This document shows, piece after piece, positions 1 to 8,189 of a DNA stretch of 54,516 nt (positions within the stretch are counted from its first letter, which is position 1; every line of letters starts with the position of its first letter). The notes beneath the pieces are model-generated. The model was not told where the DNA came from, made no database searches, and saw nothing but the letters and a program-made list of their open reading frames with translations. The stretch is from Sulfurimonas sp. endosymbiont of Alviniconcha boucheti (GTDB taxonomy: Bacteria; Campylobacterota; Campylobacteria; Campylobacterales; Sulfurimonadaceae): contig JAICBP010000076.1 in the NCBI GenBank assembly GCA_021766785.1, positions 129,225 to 183,740 on the forward strand, in the 5' to 3' direction. A program made the translations under genes and the position numbers.

Positions 1-891
1 GGTGTATCACTAAAAGCTGAGAACCTAGGTCTTGCCCAAATGGCAGAAGTACCTTTAGTTCTTATAAATGTTATGCGTGGTGGTCCTTCAACTGGTCTTC
101 CAACTCGTGTATCTCAAGGTGATGTACTTCAAGCAAAAAACCCATCTCATGGTGATTACAAATCAATCACTTTATGTGCTGGTTCACTAGCTGAATGTTA
201 TACAGAAACAGTAAGAGCATTTAACCTTGCTGACCGTTTTATGCAACCAGTTATTGTTTTACTTGATGAGACTATTGGGCATATGCATGGTAAAGCAGTT
301 ATTCCAACTGCTGAAGTTGTTAAAGAGGGCATTGTCCCGCGTAAATCATTTGATGGTCCTGCTGAAGAGTATTTTCCGTATGAGTGTGAAGCTGATGAAC
401 CAGCTGTTTTAAATCAAATGTTTACAGGGTATAGATACCACTTTACAGGTCTTCATCATGATAAAAATGGTTTCCCAACGGAGGAGATAGAGACTTGTCG
501 TAAACTTATCCAACGTTTAGAAGATAAGGTAGCAGTACACGAAGATGAGCTTGAGTCATATGAAGAGTTCATGATGGATGATGCAGATGTAATGCTAGTA
601 GCATATGGTTCTGTTTCGTTAGCCGCTAAAGAGACTATTCGTAACTTACGTGCAGAGGGTATTAAAGCTGGTCTATTTAGACCTATTACCTTATGGCCAT
701 CACCTGCAAAAAAGATGAAAGAGCATACTGATAAAATCAAAAATGTTTTAGTAATTGAATTAAATATAGGTCAATATCACTCAGAAGTACAACGTGCTAC
801 TGCAAGGTTAGATATTGATGGACTATTCAAAGTAAACGGTAGAGCAATTTCACCACAAGAGATCGCTTCAAAAGTTAAGGAGTTATACTAA
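1..891 (+). CDS. oorA: 2-oxoglutarate:acceptor oxidoreductase subunit alpha, 5'-truncated by window edge
   Basis: The frame is open from base 1, so this is the last 296 residues of a longer protein; the Met codon at 40 is internal. It contains the RGGPSTGLPT segment and a C-terminal domain typical of the alpha subunit of the 2-oxoacid:ferredoxin oxidoreductase superfamily. With OorB and OorC directly downstream it should convert 2-oxoglutarate + CoA to succinyl-CoA + CO2, or run the reverse carboxylation in a reductive TCA cycle, using ferredoxin or flavodoxin. The stop overlaps the oorB start by one base (TAATG), which implies translational coupling. A small ferredoxin subunit gene (oorD) is expected just upstream, outside the window. 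Choice of 2-oxoglutarate rather than pyruvate as substrate rests on the separate A/B/C subunit layout and resemblance to OorABC. Confidence 0.93.
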   Translation, partial: GVSLKAENLGLAQMAEVPLVLINVMRGGPSTGLPTRVSQGDVLQAKNPSHGDYKSITLCAGSLAECYTETVRAFNLADRFMQPVIVLLDETIGHMHGKAVIPTAEVVKEGIVPRKSFDGPAEEYFPYECEADEPAVLNQMFTGYRYHFTGLHHDKNGFPTEEIETCRKLIQRLEDKVAVHEDELESYEEFMMDDADVMLVAYGSVSLAAKETIRNLRAEGIKAGLFRPITLWPSPAKKMKEHTDKIKNVLVIELNIGQYHSEVQRATARLDIDGLFKVNGRAISPQEIASKVKELY

Positions 892-1748
892 TGGCATTTA
901 ATTATGATAAATATTTAAGATTGGAAAAGATGCCAACACTATGGTGTTGGGGGTGTGGTGACGGTGTTATTTTAAAAGCATTTGTTAGAGCCATTGATAA
1001 GATGGGGGTAGATCAGAATGATGTATGTGTTGTTTCAGGAATTGGCTGTTCGGGAAGATTTTCTTCTTATGTAGATTTCAATACTGTTCATACTACTCAT
1101 GGTCGTACTGTTGCTTATGCTACAGGTATTAAACTTGCTCGTCCTGATAAACTTGTTATCTGTGTTGCCGGAGATGGTGATGCACTTGCTATTGGTGGTA
1201 ACCATACTATTCATGGTTGTCGTCGCAATATTGATCTTACCATGATAATTATTAATAACTTTATCTATGGTCTGACAAATTCACAAACCTCACCAACCAC
1301 TCCTAAGGGTATGTGGACAGTCTCTCAAAAAGCTGGTAATATTGATCCAACTTTTGATACTTGTAAACTTGCGATAGCGGCTGGTGCTTCATTCGTTGCA
1401 CGAGAGACTATGCTTGAGCCAAAGAAACTCGAAAAAGTTCTTGTAAAAGCTATGCAACATAAAGGTTTTTCAATGATGGAAGTACTTTCCAATTGTCATA
1501 TTAACCTTGGTCGTAAAAATAAAATGCTTTCTGCTATGGAAAATCTTGAGTGGATTGATAGCATTACTGTATCTAAGAAAAAGTACGATGAAATGACTCC
1601 AGAAGAGCAACTTAACCTATTACCAACTGGTGTTTTAAAAGAAGATACTGAGGCAGATGAGTATTGTGAGATGTATGCCGAAATTCAAAAAGTTCATCAA
1701 GGTCAACGTGGCAAGATTACACAAGATGACTTTGCTAAAAAAATATAA
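891..1748 (+). CDS. oorB: 2-oxoglutarate:acceptor oxidoreductase subunit beta (TPP-binding)
   Basis: 285 residues, the usual size for the beta subunit. The N-terminus has the WCWGCGDG and GIGCSGR cysteine-containing segments, THGR, and then the thiamine-diphosphate/Mg motif GDGDALAIGGNH followed by NNFIYGLTNSQTSPT. These features are standard for TPP-binding beta subunits of 2-oxoacid:ferredoxin oxidoreductases, where this subunit performs the decarboxylation/carboxylation chemistry and passes electrons to Fe-S centres. The ATG overlaps the oorA stop by one base; oorC follows after nine bases. Part of a single oor operon ended by the hairpin at 2331-2361. Confidence 0.95.
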   Translation: MAFNYDKYLRLEKMPTLWCWGCGDGVILKAFVRAIDKMGVDQNDVCVVSGIGCSGRFSSYVDFNTVHTTHGRTVAYATGIKLARPDKLVICVAGDGDALAIGGNHTIHGCRRNIDLTMIIINNFIYGLTNSQTSPTTPKGMWTVSQKAGNIDPTFDTCKLAIAAGASFVARETMLEPKKLEKVLVKAMQHKGFSMMEVLSNCHINLGRKNKMLSAMENLEWIDSITVSKKKYDEMTPEEQLNLLPTGVLKEDTEADEYCEMYAEIQKVHQGQRGKITQDDFAKKI

Positions 1749-1757
1749 GGAAGACGA

Positions 1758-2321
1758 ATGAGTGATTCTAAAGTATTAATGAGATTTACAGGTGTTGGTG
1801 GACAAGGTGTTCTTCTTGCTGGTGAGATTTTTGCAGCTGCAAAAATTAAAACTGGTGGACAAGGGTTAAAGACCGCTACATATACATCGCAAGTACGTGG
1901 TGGTCCAACTGTTGTTGATATCCAACTTGATGATAAAGAGATCTATTATCCTTATGCTGTAGATGGAGATGTTGACTTTATGCTCTCCGTTGCAGAGATG
2001 AGTTATAGACTCTTTAAAAATGGGGTAAAGCATGGTGGAACAATTATTGTTGATCCAAATCTAGTTCACCCAACAGAAGAAGATAGAAAAACATGGAATA
2101 TTCATGAGATTCCTATTATAACAATTGCAAAAGAAGAGGTTGGTAATGTAATTACTCAATCTGTTGTTGCTCTTGCAATTGCAAACACAATGATGGATGC
2201 AATTAATAAAGATGTTCTTATTGAGACTATGCTTTCAAAAGTACCTGCTAAAGTTCATGAAGTAAATAAAAAAGCTTATGAACTAGGCGAAAAGTATGCT
2301 TTAAAAGCGATGGGTAAATAG
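1758..2321 (+). CDS. oorC: 2-oxoglutarate:acceptor oxidoreductase subunit gamma
   Basis: 187 residues. The N-terminal GVGGQGVLLAGEIFA segment and RGGPTVVDI are hallmarks of the gamma domain of 2-oxoacid:acceptor oxidoreductases, which contributes to the CoA-binding part of the complex. It sits nine bases after oorB with a GGAAGA-type ribosome site. It is the last gene of the operon, and the terminator hairpin begins ten bases after the stop. Length and motifs are complete and nothing looks damaged. Confidence 0.94.
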   Translation: MSDSKVLMRFTGVGGQGVLLAGEIFAAAKIKTGGQGLKTATYTSQVRGGPTVVDIQLDDKEIYYPYAVDGDVDFMLSVAEMSYRLFKNGVKHGGTIIVDPNLVHPTEEDRKTWNIHEIPIITIAKEEVGNVITQSVVALAIANTMMDAINKDVLIETMLSKVPAKVHEVNKKAYELGEKYALKAMGK

Positions 2322-2330
2322 TACTCAAGT

Positions 2331-2361
2331 AAAAAAAGCAAGTTGAAAAGCTTGTTTTTTT
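2331..2361 (+). terminator. Rho-independent terminator of the oor operon
   Basis: An A-rich arm ending in AAGCAAG pairs with CTTGTTTTTTT across the loop TTGAAAAG. The T-run forms both the outer stem and the U-tail. It begins ten bases after the oorC stop and lies before the oppositely oriented tetR. Confidence 0.75.
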
Positions 2362-2487
2362 ATTTACTATAGAAAAAAAGTGTTCTATAGTTGCTTTATA
2401 AGTTACAAAAAACATTTCTCAATCCCTTTTCATACAACAAATAGTAATGAACTTATAGGAAGAGTAGGGGTACCTTTTGAAGAGTAC

Positions 2488-3105
2488 TCAAATCTTGATA
2501 CTTTCCCAGAAAAAATCTACATGTTTTTCAAATTGAGTTGCTAGTGCATTTGTTGAGAGGCTATCAAAACGTAATAGCATCACTTGTAAGCGAATATAGA
2601 ATAGGGTGCTTACAAATTCATAAGCTATAAGTATAGGATCACTAGATTTGATCATAGAGTTCTGCATCATTATAAAAAAACCTTCAGAGAGAAGCTTAAT
2701 ATTTTTATTATGAAATTCGCTTTGAAACTGTTCACGTAAATCTCTATTTTGCATCAACTCTATCATCAGTAATCTAAACATATTTTCATTCTTTTTATCA
2801 AATGTAAGCATCTTATACTGCATAGAAAATTTACTTAAAAAGGGTTTACCCCTTAGTGCTAATTCTTTTATCTCTTCTGTAGAAATAGAGAAAGGTGATG
2901 AAAAAATTCCTTTTGCAACTTCAAGAAAAATCTCTTCTTTGTTCTTGTAATGATTATAAATTGCACTCTCTCTAATACCTACTTCTTTTGCAATTTTTCG
3001 CACACTTGCACCTCTATATCCTAATTCTGAGAATAGGGTAGTGGAGACTTTAAGTATTTTTTCTTTAGTACTACTACATTTAGTTTTTTCCGTATTTTTA
3101 GGCAT
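2488..3105 (-). CDS. TetR/AcrR family transcriptional regulator
   Basis: 205 residues with an N-terminal TetR helix-turn-helix at about residues 13-60: TKEKIL, then GYRGASVRKIAKEVG, then SAIYNHYKNKEEIF. The C-terminal two thirds is an alpha-helical ligand-binding/dimerisation domain of unknown ligand. The ATG is preceded by AAGGA in a good position. The gene stands alone: no transporter or enzyme gene is next to it. The 165-base gap upstream, before rnpB, holds four evenly spaced palindromes (3128-3235) that are likely its own operators, so autorepression is a reasonable inference. The ligand and further targets cannot be told from sequence. Confidence 0.9.
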   Translation of the reverse strand: MPKNTEKTKCSSTKEKILKVSTTLFSELGYRGASVRKIAKEVGIRESAIYNHYKNKEEIFLEVAKGIFSSPFSISTEEIKELALRGKPFLSKFSMQYKMLTFDKKNENMFRLLMIELMQNRDLREQFQSEFHNKNIKLLSEGFFIMMQNSMIKSSDPILIAYEFVSTLFYIRLQVMLLRFDSLSTNALATQFEKHVDFFWESIKI

Positions 3106-3127
3106 TCTAAATCCTTTTTTACTGTAT

Positions 3128-3235
3128 GAACATCTGTTAATTAACTATGTATTATATATGAACACTAGTTAATACTAGCTTAGAATATCAAGAACATTTG
3201 TTCACTAAATAAAAGTAATAGAAGAACAATCGTTC
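3128..3235. promoter_or_regulatory. Four-site TetR operator-like array with 32-base period
   Basis: Four 12-base elements share the form GAACAnnnGTTm: GAACATCTGTTA (3128-3139), GAACACTAGTTA (3160-3171), GAACATTTGTTC (3192-3203) and GAACAATCGTTC (3224-3235). The last two are inverted repeats with GAACA/TGTTC or GAAC/GTTC arms. Successive starts are exactly 32 bases apart, about three helical turns, placing all sites on one face of the DNA. They fill the divergent gap between tetR and rnpB. Assignment to the adjacent TetR is inference from position and palindromy. Confidence 0.6.
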
Positions 3236-3280
3236 TTCTTATATAAAAAGCTAAATAAAGGATAATTTTAGTAGAATTTC

Positions 3281-3699
3281 ATAGGTGCAAGGATAGTTAC
3301 TTGAAGTTTTTCAAGAGGAAAGTCCGAGCTGCTGTAAGACAGTGTTCCATTTAACGAATGGCCGTAGTAATACGAGGGAAAGTGCAACAGAAATATTACT
3401 TCCATTATAGTTCACTAATGAAAATAGATTAAGCATTTTTATACTTTAGTGCCAGAGAGGCTAGTGAAAGATAGCTTTGGTTATCTATATAGTGGTAAAG
3501 GTGAAAAGGTGGTGTAAGAGACCACCAGTCTCTATAGCGATATAAGAGAGCTTGAAAACCCAACATGGCAGAAAGAAACAGATGGTTAGCGTCTTACTGA
3601 GTGCCTTTACACTCATGCTTTTGTTTCGCTAGAGGTACAACGCAAGTTGTACAGTAGATTAATAACTATCACTACAAAACTCGGCTTACTTGTACCTAA
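3281..3699 (+). ncRNA. rnpB: RNase P RNA (bacterial type A)
   Basis: The conserved P4-strand segment GAGGAAAGTCCG is at 3315-3326, and its distal partner region, with ACTATCACTACAAAACTCGGCTTA, ends near 3688. The ends close as helix P1: TAGGTGCAAG (3282-3291) pairs with CTTGTACCTA (3689-3698), with one G-U. An ACTTGAA/TTCAAG hairpin follows P1. Total length of about 418 nt fits bacterial RNase P RNA, the catalytic RNA that removes 5' leaders from tRNA precursors. Candidate -10 elements (GATAAT at 3261, TAGAAT at 3272) lie just upstream. Exact 5' and 3' ends are estimated from P1. Confidence 0.93.
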
Positions 3700-3852
3700 T
3701 AATACTAAAAAATATGAATACTTATATTAATATTAAAAGATATGGATAAAAAAGCTAAAATTATTTTTGATATATAAACACTCTTGAGATCAGTAGGTAT
3801 ATTTCAAGAGAATTTACATTATGTTAACCAATAGAGATAAAATGGAGTTATT

Positions 3853-4059
3853 ATGAATAAAAAGGAACAATTAATTCAAGATATACAAAACTTACTAAAC
3901 ACACATGAAAAAGTAACGACAACTGCTATAAACCCTAATCTCTTAGAGTTTATGGATGAAGAGACACTAAAAAGTATCATCGGCTCTCTTTTAGACCAGA
4001 AAGAAGCTTCTAAAAAAGATAATATAGAGTGGTTAGAACAGTTTAAAATGATTAAATAA
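3853..4059 (+). CDS. Small hypothetical protein, 68 aa
   Basis: I do not recognise this protein. It begins at an ATG preceded by TGGAG at good spacing, and it is acidic to neutral, soluble and probably helical (repeated Leu, Glu and Lys; no cysteines or membrane segment). It lies alone between rnpB and tRNA-Glu. A 7-base inverted repeat (CTCTTGA 3781-3787 / TCAAGAG 3804-3810) lies about 40 bases before the start and could be a regulator site or 5'-UTR hairpin. A real short gene is more likely than not because of the ribosome site and normal codon use. Confidence 0.6.
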   Translation: MNKKEQLIQDIQNLLNTHEKVTTTAINPNLLEFMDEETLKSIIGSLLDQKEASKKDNIEWLEQFKMIK

Positions 4060-4171
4060 CAGTTTGTTCTTAGTTGCTGGTTATTTTAATTTGATAACTT
4101 CTTTATCTTTTTTTAAGCATAGTCTATCTATAATTCCAGCTCAACAAAATAAGTTGTATAAATGCATTAAT

Positions 4172-4246
4172 GGCCCCGTCGTCTAGCGGTTAGGATCCAT
4201 GGTTTTCATCCATGTTACAGGAGTTCAATTCTCCTCGGGGTCACCA
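4172..4246 (+). tRNA. tRNA-Glu (anticodon TTC)
   Basis: 75 nt including an encoded CCA end. The acceptor stem GGCCCCG pairs with CGGGGTC (one G-U). The anticodon stem CATGG/CCATG encloses the loop TTTTCAT, giving anticodon TTC. The T arm carries GTTCAATTC between GAG/CTC stems. It lies about 120 bases before glnS, so a glutamate tRNA sits beside a glutaminyl-tRNA synthetase and a GluRS paralogue. The gene is probably transcribed alone. Confidence 0.96.
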
Positions 4247-4365
4247 CTTCTTCTTTATAACTTCTAAAAATAAGAACTTTTACAAACGCCAATTCTAATT
4301 TCTAAGCTCTTTTTTGCTAAAATACTTCTCATAAATAAGTTTTCATGAATAAAGGTCTAATAATA

Positions 4366-6618
4366 ATGAAAAAGAGCAAAAACTTTCTACAAACAATAGT
4401 TGAAAAAGATTTACAATCAGGAAAGTATAAAGAGATAATAACAAGATTTCCTCCTGAGCCAAATGGATTTCCACATATTGGACATGCAAAATCTATTTTT
4501 ATTAACTTTGGTATTGCTCGTGATTATAATGGTCACTGTAACCTGCGTATGGATGATACAAATCCAACAAAAGAGGATACAAAATATGTTGAAGCACTCA
4601 AAGATGCTGTTCTTTGGTTAGGATATAGGTGGGAAGGGAATATCCATTTTACTTCTGATTATTTTACTCAAATTCATGAATATGCTATAAAACTCATTAC
4701 AATGGGTAAAGCTTATGTTGATAGTGTTGATGAAGAGAAAATGAGAGAGCTTCGTGGAACTGTTACAGAAGCTGGTAAACGCAGTAAGTATGCAAAAAGA
4801 ACTGTAGCAGAGAACTTAGATATGTTTGAGCGCATGAGAAAGGGTGAGTTTAAAGATGGAGAACATGTTCTTCGTGCAAAGATAGATATGTCTTCTGCAA
4901 ATATGAAAATGCGTGATCCTCTTATGTATCGTATACGTCATGCTGAGCATTTTAGAACTGGAAATAAGTGGTGTATCTACCCTATGTATGATTTTGCACA
5001 CTCTCTTTCAGACTATATAGAAGGAGTCTCCCACTCTATCTGTACCTTAGAGTTTGAAAACAATCGTGATATTTACAACTGGGTACTTGATACATTAGAC
5101 TTAACTCCTCCTCGCCCCTACCAACATGAGTTTGCGAGACTAGGTATAAACTATACAGTTATGAGTAAACGTAAACTCTTAGAGTTAGTCAAAGGGAAGT
5201 ATGTTAATGGATGGGATGATCCGCGTTTACCAACTATTGCAGGATTACGAAGAAAAGGTTATACTCCTGAGTCTATAGTTACTTTTTGTGATAAAGTTGG
5301 TATTGCAAAAGCAAACTCTATGGTTGATATTGCTCAACTAGAGTTTACTATAAGAGCTGATCTAAACACTAAAGTACCTCGTGTTATGTGTGTACTTAAT
5401 CCATTAAAAATAACGTTGGTAAATTACAGGGAAAAAGGAGAAAAACTTGATGCCTCTTACTATCCTGATGATGTGCCCAAAAAAGGATCACGTGCACTCC
5501 CTTTTTCTCGTGAAATTTATATTGAACGTGATGATTTTGAAGAGAATCCTCCCAAGGGCTATTTTCGTCTTACACCTGAGCAACCAGTAAGACTCAAACA
5601 TGGGTATATTATTGCTTGTAAAGAGATTATCAAAGATATTAATGGTTGTATCACAGAAATAAAAGCGGAGTATTACCCTACTTCTCAAAGTGGATCAGAT
5701 AGTAGTGGCATTAAAGTCAAAAGTGCTATCCACTGGGTAAGTGCTGATACGGCAAAAAGAGTAGAAGTGAGACTATACGATAGACTTTACTCCTCTGAAA
5801 TTCCAGAGAGTATAGAAGATCTCAACCCTAACTCGCTAAAAGTTATAACAGATGCACTTATTGAACCTGCTGTCGTCAATGAAAAACCTGATGAAAGATT
5901 TCAGTTTGAGAGACAAGGATACTTCTATGCTGATCCAATTGACTATACAGATGAAAAACCAGTTTATAATAAAATAGTAGGTCTTAAAGATTCTTGGGGT
6001 AAAAAGACAAAAGTTACACTACAAAAATCACAGACAAAAGAGAAAAAAGAGCAGATTGATGGTGAGGTTGTAGCTATGACTCCAGAACAAGAGAAGCTTT
6101 TTGATAGATACAAAAAAGAGTTGAAGCTCAATAGTGAGATTGCGAATACTCTTGCACGTGATGCAGATCTTTCAGCTTTTTTTGAGATGGCATTAAAAGT
6201 ACTGTATAGTCCTATTAACCTAGCAAATATCATTACAAATGAAGTAGCACGTGAGATAAAACAGAGTTCAAAGGATAGTCTCAAGTTTACCCCTAATCAG
6301 ATAGCAGAGCTTATTGAAATGGTGGATAAAGCTACTATTTCAAATAAAATTGCAAAACAAGTTTTTGAAGAGATGGTAACTTCTGGAGCTAATCCAAAAG
6401 AGATAGTAGAGAAAAGAGGACTTTTACAGATAAGTGACCCTGACCATATCGGAAGAGTTATCGATGAAGTTATTGAAAAAAACTATGAGAATCTTGAGAA
6501 ATTTAGAGCTGGAAATAAAAAACTCTTAGGCTTCTTCGTTGGGCAGGTACTTAAAGCTACAGGTGGTAAAGCTAACCCAAAACTAGTCAACCAACTTCTA
6601 GTACAAAAGTTAGGATAA
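4366..6618 (+). CDS. glnS: Glutaminyl-tRNA synthetase with C-terminal YqeY/GatB-like tail
   Basis: A class I synthetase that charges tRNA-Gln with glutamine. The HIGH motif is intact (FPHIGH, residues 37-40) and the KMSKS loop is VMSKR (265-269). The chosen ATG at 4366 has AAAGG ten bases upstream; an in-frame ATG at 4345 lacks a ribosome site. The protein has 750 residues against about 550 for E. coli GlnRS. The extra part from about residue 565 to the end is a helical tail ending in segments such as GFFVGQVLKATGGKANP that match the YqeY/GatB C-terminal tRNA-binding domain, as described for Deinococcus GlnRS. Direct GlnRS is unusual in this phylum, whose better-known members make Gln-tRNA with GatCAB. 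The degenerate GluRS gene follows after 12 bases. Confidence 0.95.
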   Translation: MKKSKNFLQTIVEKDLQSGKYKEIITRFPPEPNGFPHIGHAKSIFINFGIARDYNGHCNLRMDDTNPTKEDTKYVEALKDAVLWLGYRWEGNIHFTSDYFTQIHEYAIKLITMGKAYVDSVDEEKMRELRGTVTEAGKRSKYAKRTVAENLDMFERMRKGEFKDGEHVLRAKIDMSSANMKMRDPLMYRIRHAEHFRTGNKWCIYPMYDFAHSLSDYIEGVSHSICTLEFENNRDIYNWVLDTLDLTPPRPYQHEFARLGINYTVMSKRKLLELVKGKYVNGWDDPRLPTIAGLRRKGYTPESIVTFCDKVGIAKANSMVDIAQLEFTIRADLNTKVPRVMCVLNPLKITLVNYREKGEKLDASYYPDDVPKKGSRALPFSREIYIERDDFEENPPKGYFRLTPEQPVRLKHGYIIACKEIIKDINGCITEIKAEYYPTSQSGSDSSGIKVKSAIHWVSADTAKRVEVRLYDRLYSSEIPESIEDLNPNSLKVITDALIEPAVVNEKPDERFQFERQGYFYADPIDYTDEKPVYNKIVGLKDSWGKKTKVTLQKSQTKEKKEQIDGEVVAMTPEQEKLFDRYKKELKLNSEIANTLARDADLSAFFEMALKVLYSPINLANIITNEVAREIKQSSKDSLKFTPNQIAELIEMVDKATISNKIAKQVFEEMVTSGANPKEIVEKRGLLQISDPDHIGRVIDEVIEKNYENLEKFRAGNKKLLGFFVGQVLKATGGKANPKLVNQLLVQKLG

Positions 6619-6630
6619 AAGGGATTTTTT

Positions 6631-7905
6631 ATGTTAAGATTTGCCATTAGCCCTACAAGTGACTTGAAACTAGATACCCTGCGTATCGCTCTATATAACT
6701 ATATAGTTGCGAAACAACGGGGAGAAGATTTTATTGTTCGTATTGAAGATATGGAGAAAGAGAGAGTTATTGATGGGATGGATGATGAGATTTTAGATTT
6801 ACTTGCTCTTTTTGGTGTGCAGTTTTCTCAAGTTATTCATCAGAGCCAAAATGTACGTTTTCATTCAGCTATGGCACTGCAACTTGTGCATGAGAGAAAA
6901 GCATTTAGCTGTTTCTGTTCAGATAACTGGTTAGAGAACAAACGCGAAGAGGCAGAACAAGCAGGTAGAGTCTATAGTTATGATGATGCTTGTAGAAACC
7001 TCCCTGTAGAGCTTATTATAGATAATACAAATCCTTTTAGGATTAGAGTTGTAAGACCTGATGCCGATATTATTATTCATGATAAAATTTTAGGTGATAA
7101 AAAGTTTATACCAAATGCGGTAGATAGTTTTGTCATTTTAAACCAAGACAAAACACCGACATATAACTTCTCTGTAGCTATAGATGATATGTTAAGTGAT
7201 ATCTCTCTTATTATTCGCTCTGAAGAGTTTATAGAAGAAACGCCAAAACAAGAGTATATACGATCAGCACTTAAGTATAAAAAGCAAGTGGAGTATGCTC
7301 ATCTCCCTTTAATGAATAATCTTGATAGTGCACCAAGTGTTAAAGCATTACTTAAAGAGGGTTTTCTTCCTAATGCTATTTTAAATTATTTAGTATCAAT
7401 CGGAAATAAAGTACCTCAAGAGATATTTACATTACAAGAAGCTATTGGCTTTTTAGACTTAGAGAGAGTATCAAAGACTCCAGTAAATTTCGATATAAAT
7501 GTATTAAAACAAGTCAATAGAGCTCATCTTAAAGCACTAGATACAAAAGAACTTTCACGTTTCGTCGGTTTTGCTGATGCAGAGATAGGTGCATTAGCTC
7601 GCATTTACCTAGATGAAGTTACAACTACAAAAGAGCTAAAGGCTAAAATAGCTTCCATATTTGCAGAGCGAAATATTCCTAAAGCATTTGCTAAGGAGTG
7701 TAGTATATTAATTAATATTATTACAAATACACCCTACTTTGAGAAGTATGATGCATTTAAAAAAGAGACTCTTAAAGCATCTGGCTTAGAGAGTGAAAGA
7801 TATGAGATTGCCCTGCGTTTACTACTAACAAACGCGACAGAGGGTCCAGATATTGCTGAAATATATCAGCACATTAAAAATTACATTGGGGAGATTGTAA
7901 AATAA
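6631..7905 (+). CDS. GluRS-like protein lacking HIGH and KMSKS motifs (probably inactive paralogue)
   Basis: 424 residues, full length for a bacterial glutamyl-tRNA synthetase and similar to it throughout (RFAISPT start, RIED, CFCSD, TPTYNFSVAIDDM, FLPNAILNYL, NYIGEIVK end). However, the positions of the ATP-binding HIGH motif read K-L-D-T (residues 13-16). The usual GEDH-type segment reads R-S-E-E-F (196-200). The lysine-rich GKKMSKR loop is missing, replaced by a short NNLDSAPSVK (229-238). A class I synthetase without these motifs should not activate glutamate. The frame is intact and sits between glnS and yggT with tight spacing, so selection seems to keep the protein. It may descend from the tRNA-Gln-specific GluRS2 made redundant by GlnRS. 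A tRNA-binding or regulatory role is possible but not shown. Confidence 0.88.
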   Translation: MLRFAISPTSDLKLDTLRIALYNYIVAKQRGEDFIVRIEDMEKERVIDGMDDEILDLLALFGVQFSQVIHQSQNVRFHSAMALQLVHERKAFSCFCSDNWLENKREEAEQAGRVYSYDDACRNLPVELIIDNTNPFRIRVVRPDADIIIHDKILGDKKFIPNAVDSFVILNQDKTPTYNFSVAIDDMLSDISLIIRSEEFIEETPKQEYIRSALKYKKQVEYAHLPLMNNLDSAPSVKALLKEGFLPNAILNYLVSIGNKVPQEIFTLQEAIGFLDLERVSKTPVNFDINVLKQVNRAHLKALDTKELSRFVGFADAEIGALARIYLDEVTTTKELKAKIASIFAERNIPKAFAKECSILINIITNTPYFEKYDAFKKETLKASGLESERYEIALRLLLTNATEGPDIAEIYQHIKNYIGEIVK

Positions 7906-8189
7906 TGCAAGCACTTATAGAGATAATACAGGGAATTGGTAACATTTTCATCAGCCTTATTGGCGTTTATATTTGGGTACTCATCATCCAAGCACTTCTG
8001 AGTTTCGTAAATCCAGATCCATATAACCCAGTCGTACAGTTTTTACATCGTATAACTACTCCAGCTTATAGTTTTGTAAGAAGATTTATAAGAACTGACT
8101 ACAATGGACTAGACCTCGCACCTTTAGTACTTATAATAGGTCTTCAGATAGTAACAGTTATATTAGGCACCCTACTTCGTTCTCTTTAG
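7905..8189 (+). CDS. yggT: YggT family integral membrane protein
   Basis: 94 residues with two strongly hydrophobic stretches (about residues 8-33 and 70-92) flanking the family signature FVNPDPYNPVVQFLHRITTP and an Arg-rich RRFIRTDYNGLDLAPLV segment. YggT proteins are small inner-membrane proteins of uncertain function, linked to cell division, osmotic tolerance and membrane protein biology in various bacteria. The ATG overlaps the preceding gltX-like stop by one base, so it is co-translated with it. Its 3' end overlaps the convergent lipoprotein gene by four bases. Confidence 0.9.
   Translation: MQALIEIIQGIGNIFISLIGVYIWVLIIQALLSFVNPDPYNPVVQFLHRITTPAYSFVRRFIRTDYNGLDLAPLVLIIGLQIVTVILGTLLRSL

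Noticed and set aside
3128-3235. CRISPR-like periodic repeat
   Set aside because: Only the 12-base palindromes recur, they are not identical, the array is only about 108 bases, and no cas gene is near. Operators explain it better.
4172-4246. tRNA-Gln next to glnS
   Set aside because: The anticodon loop TTTTCAT gives TTC, which is Glu; TTG or CTG would be needed for Gln.
6631-7905. Sequencing error as the cause of the missing GluRS motifs
   Set aside because: Three separate sites are changed, the frame is kept throughout, and the KMSKS loop is cleanly shortened; a single error would not produce this.
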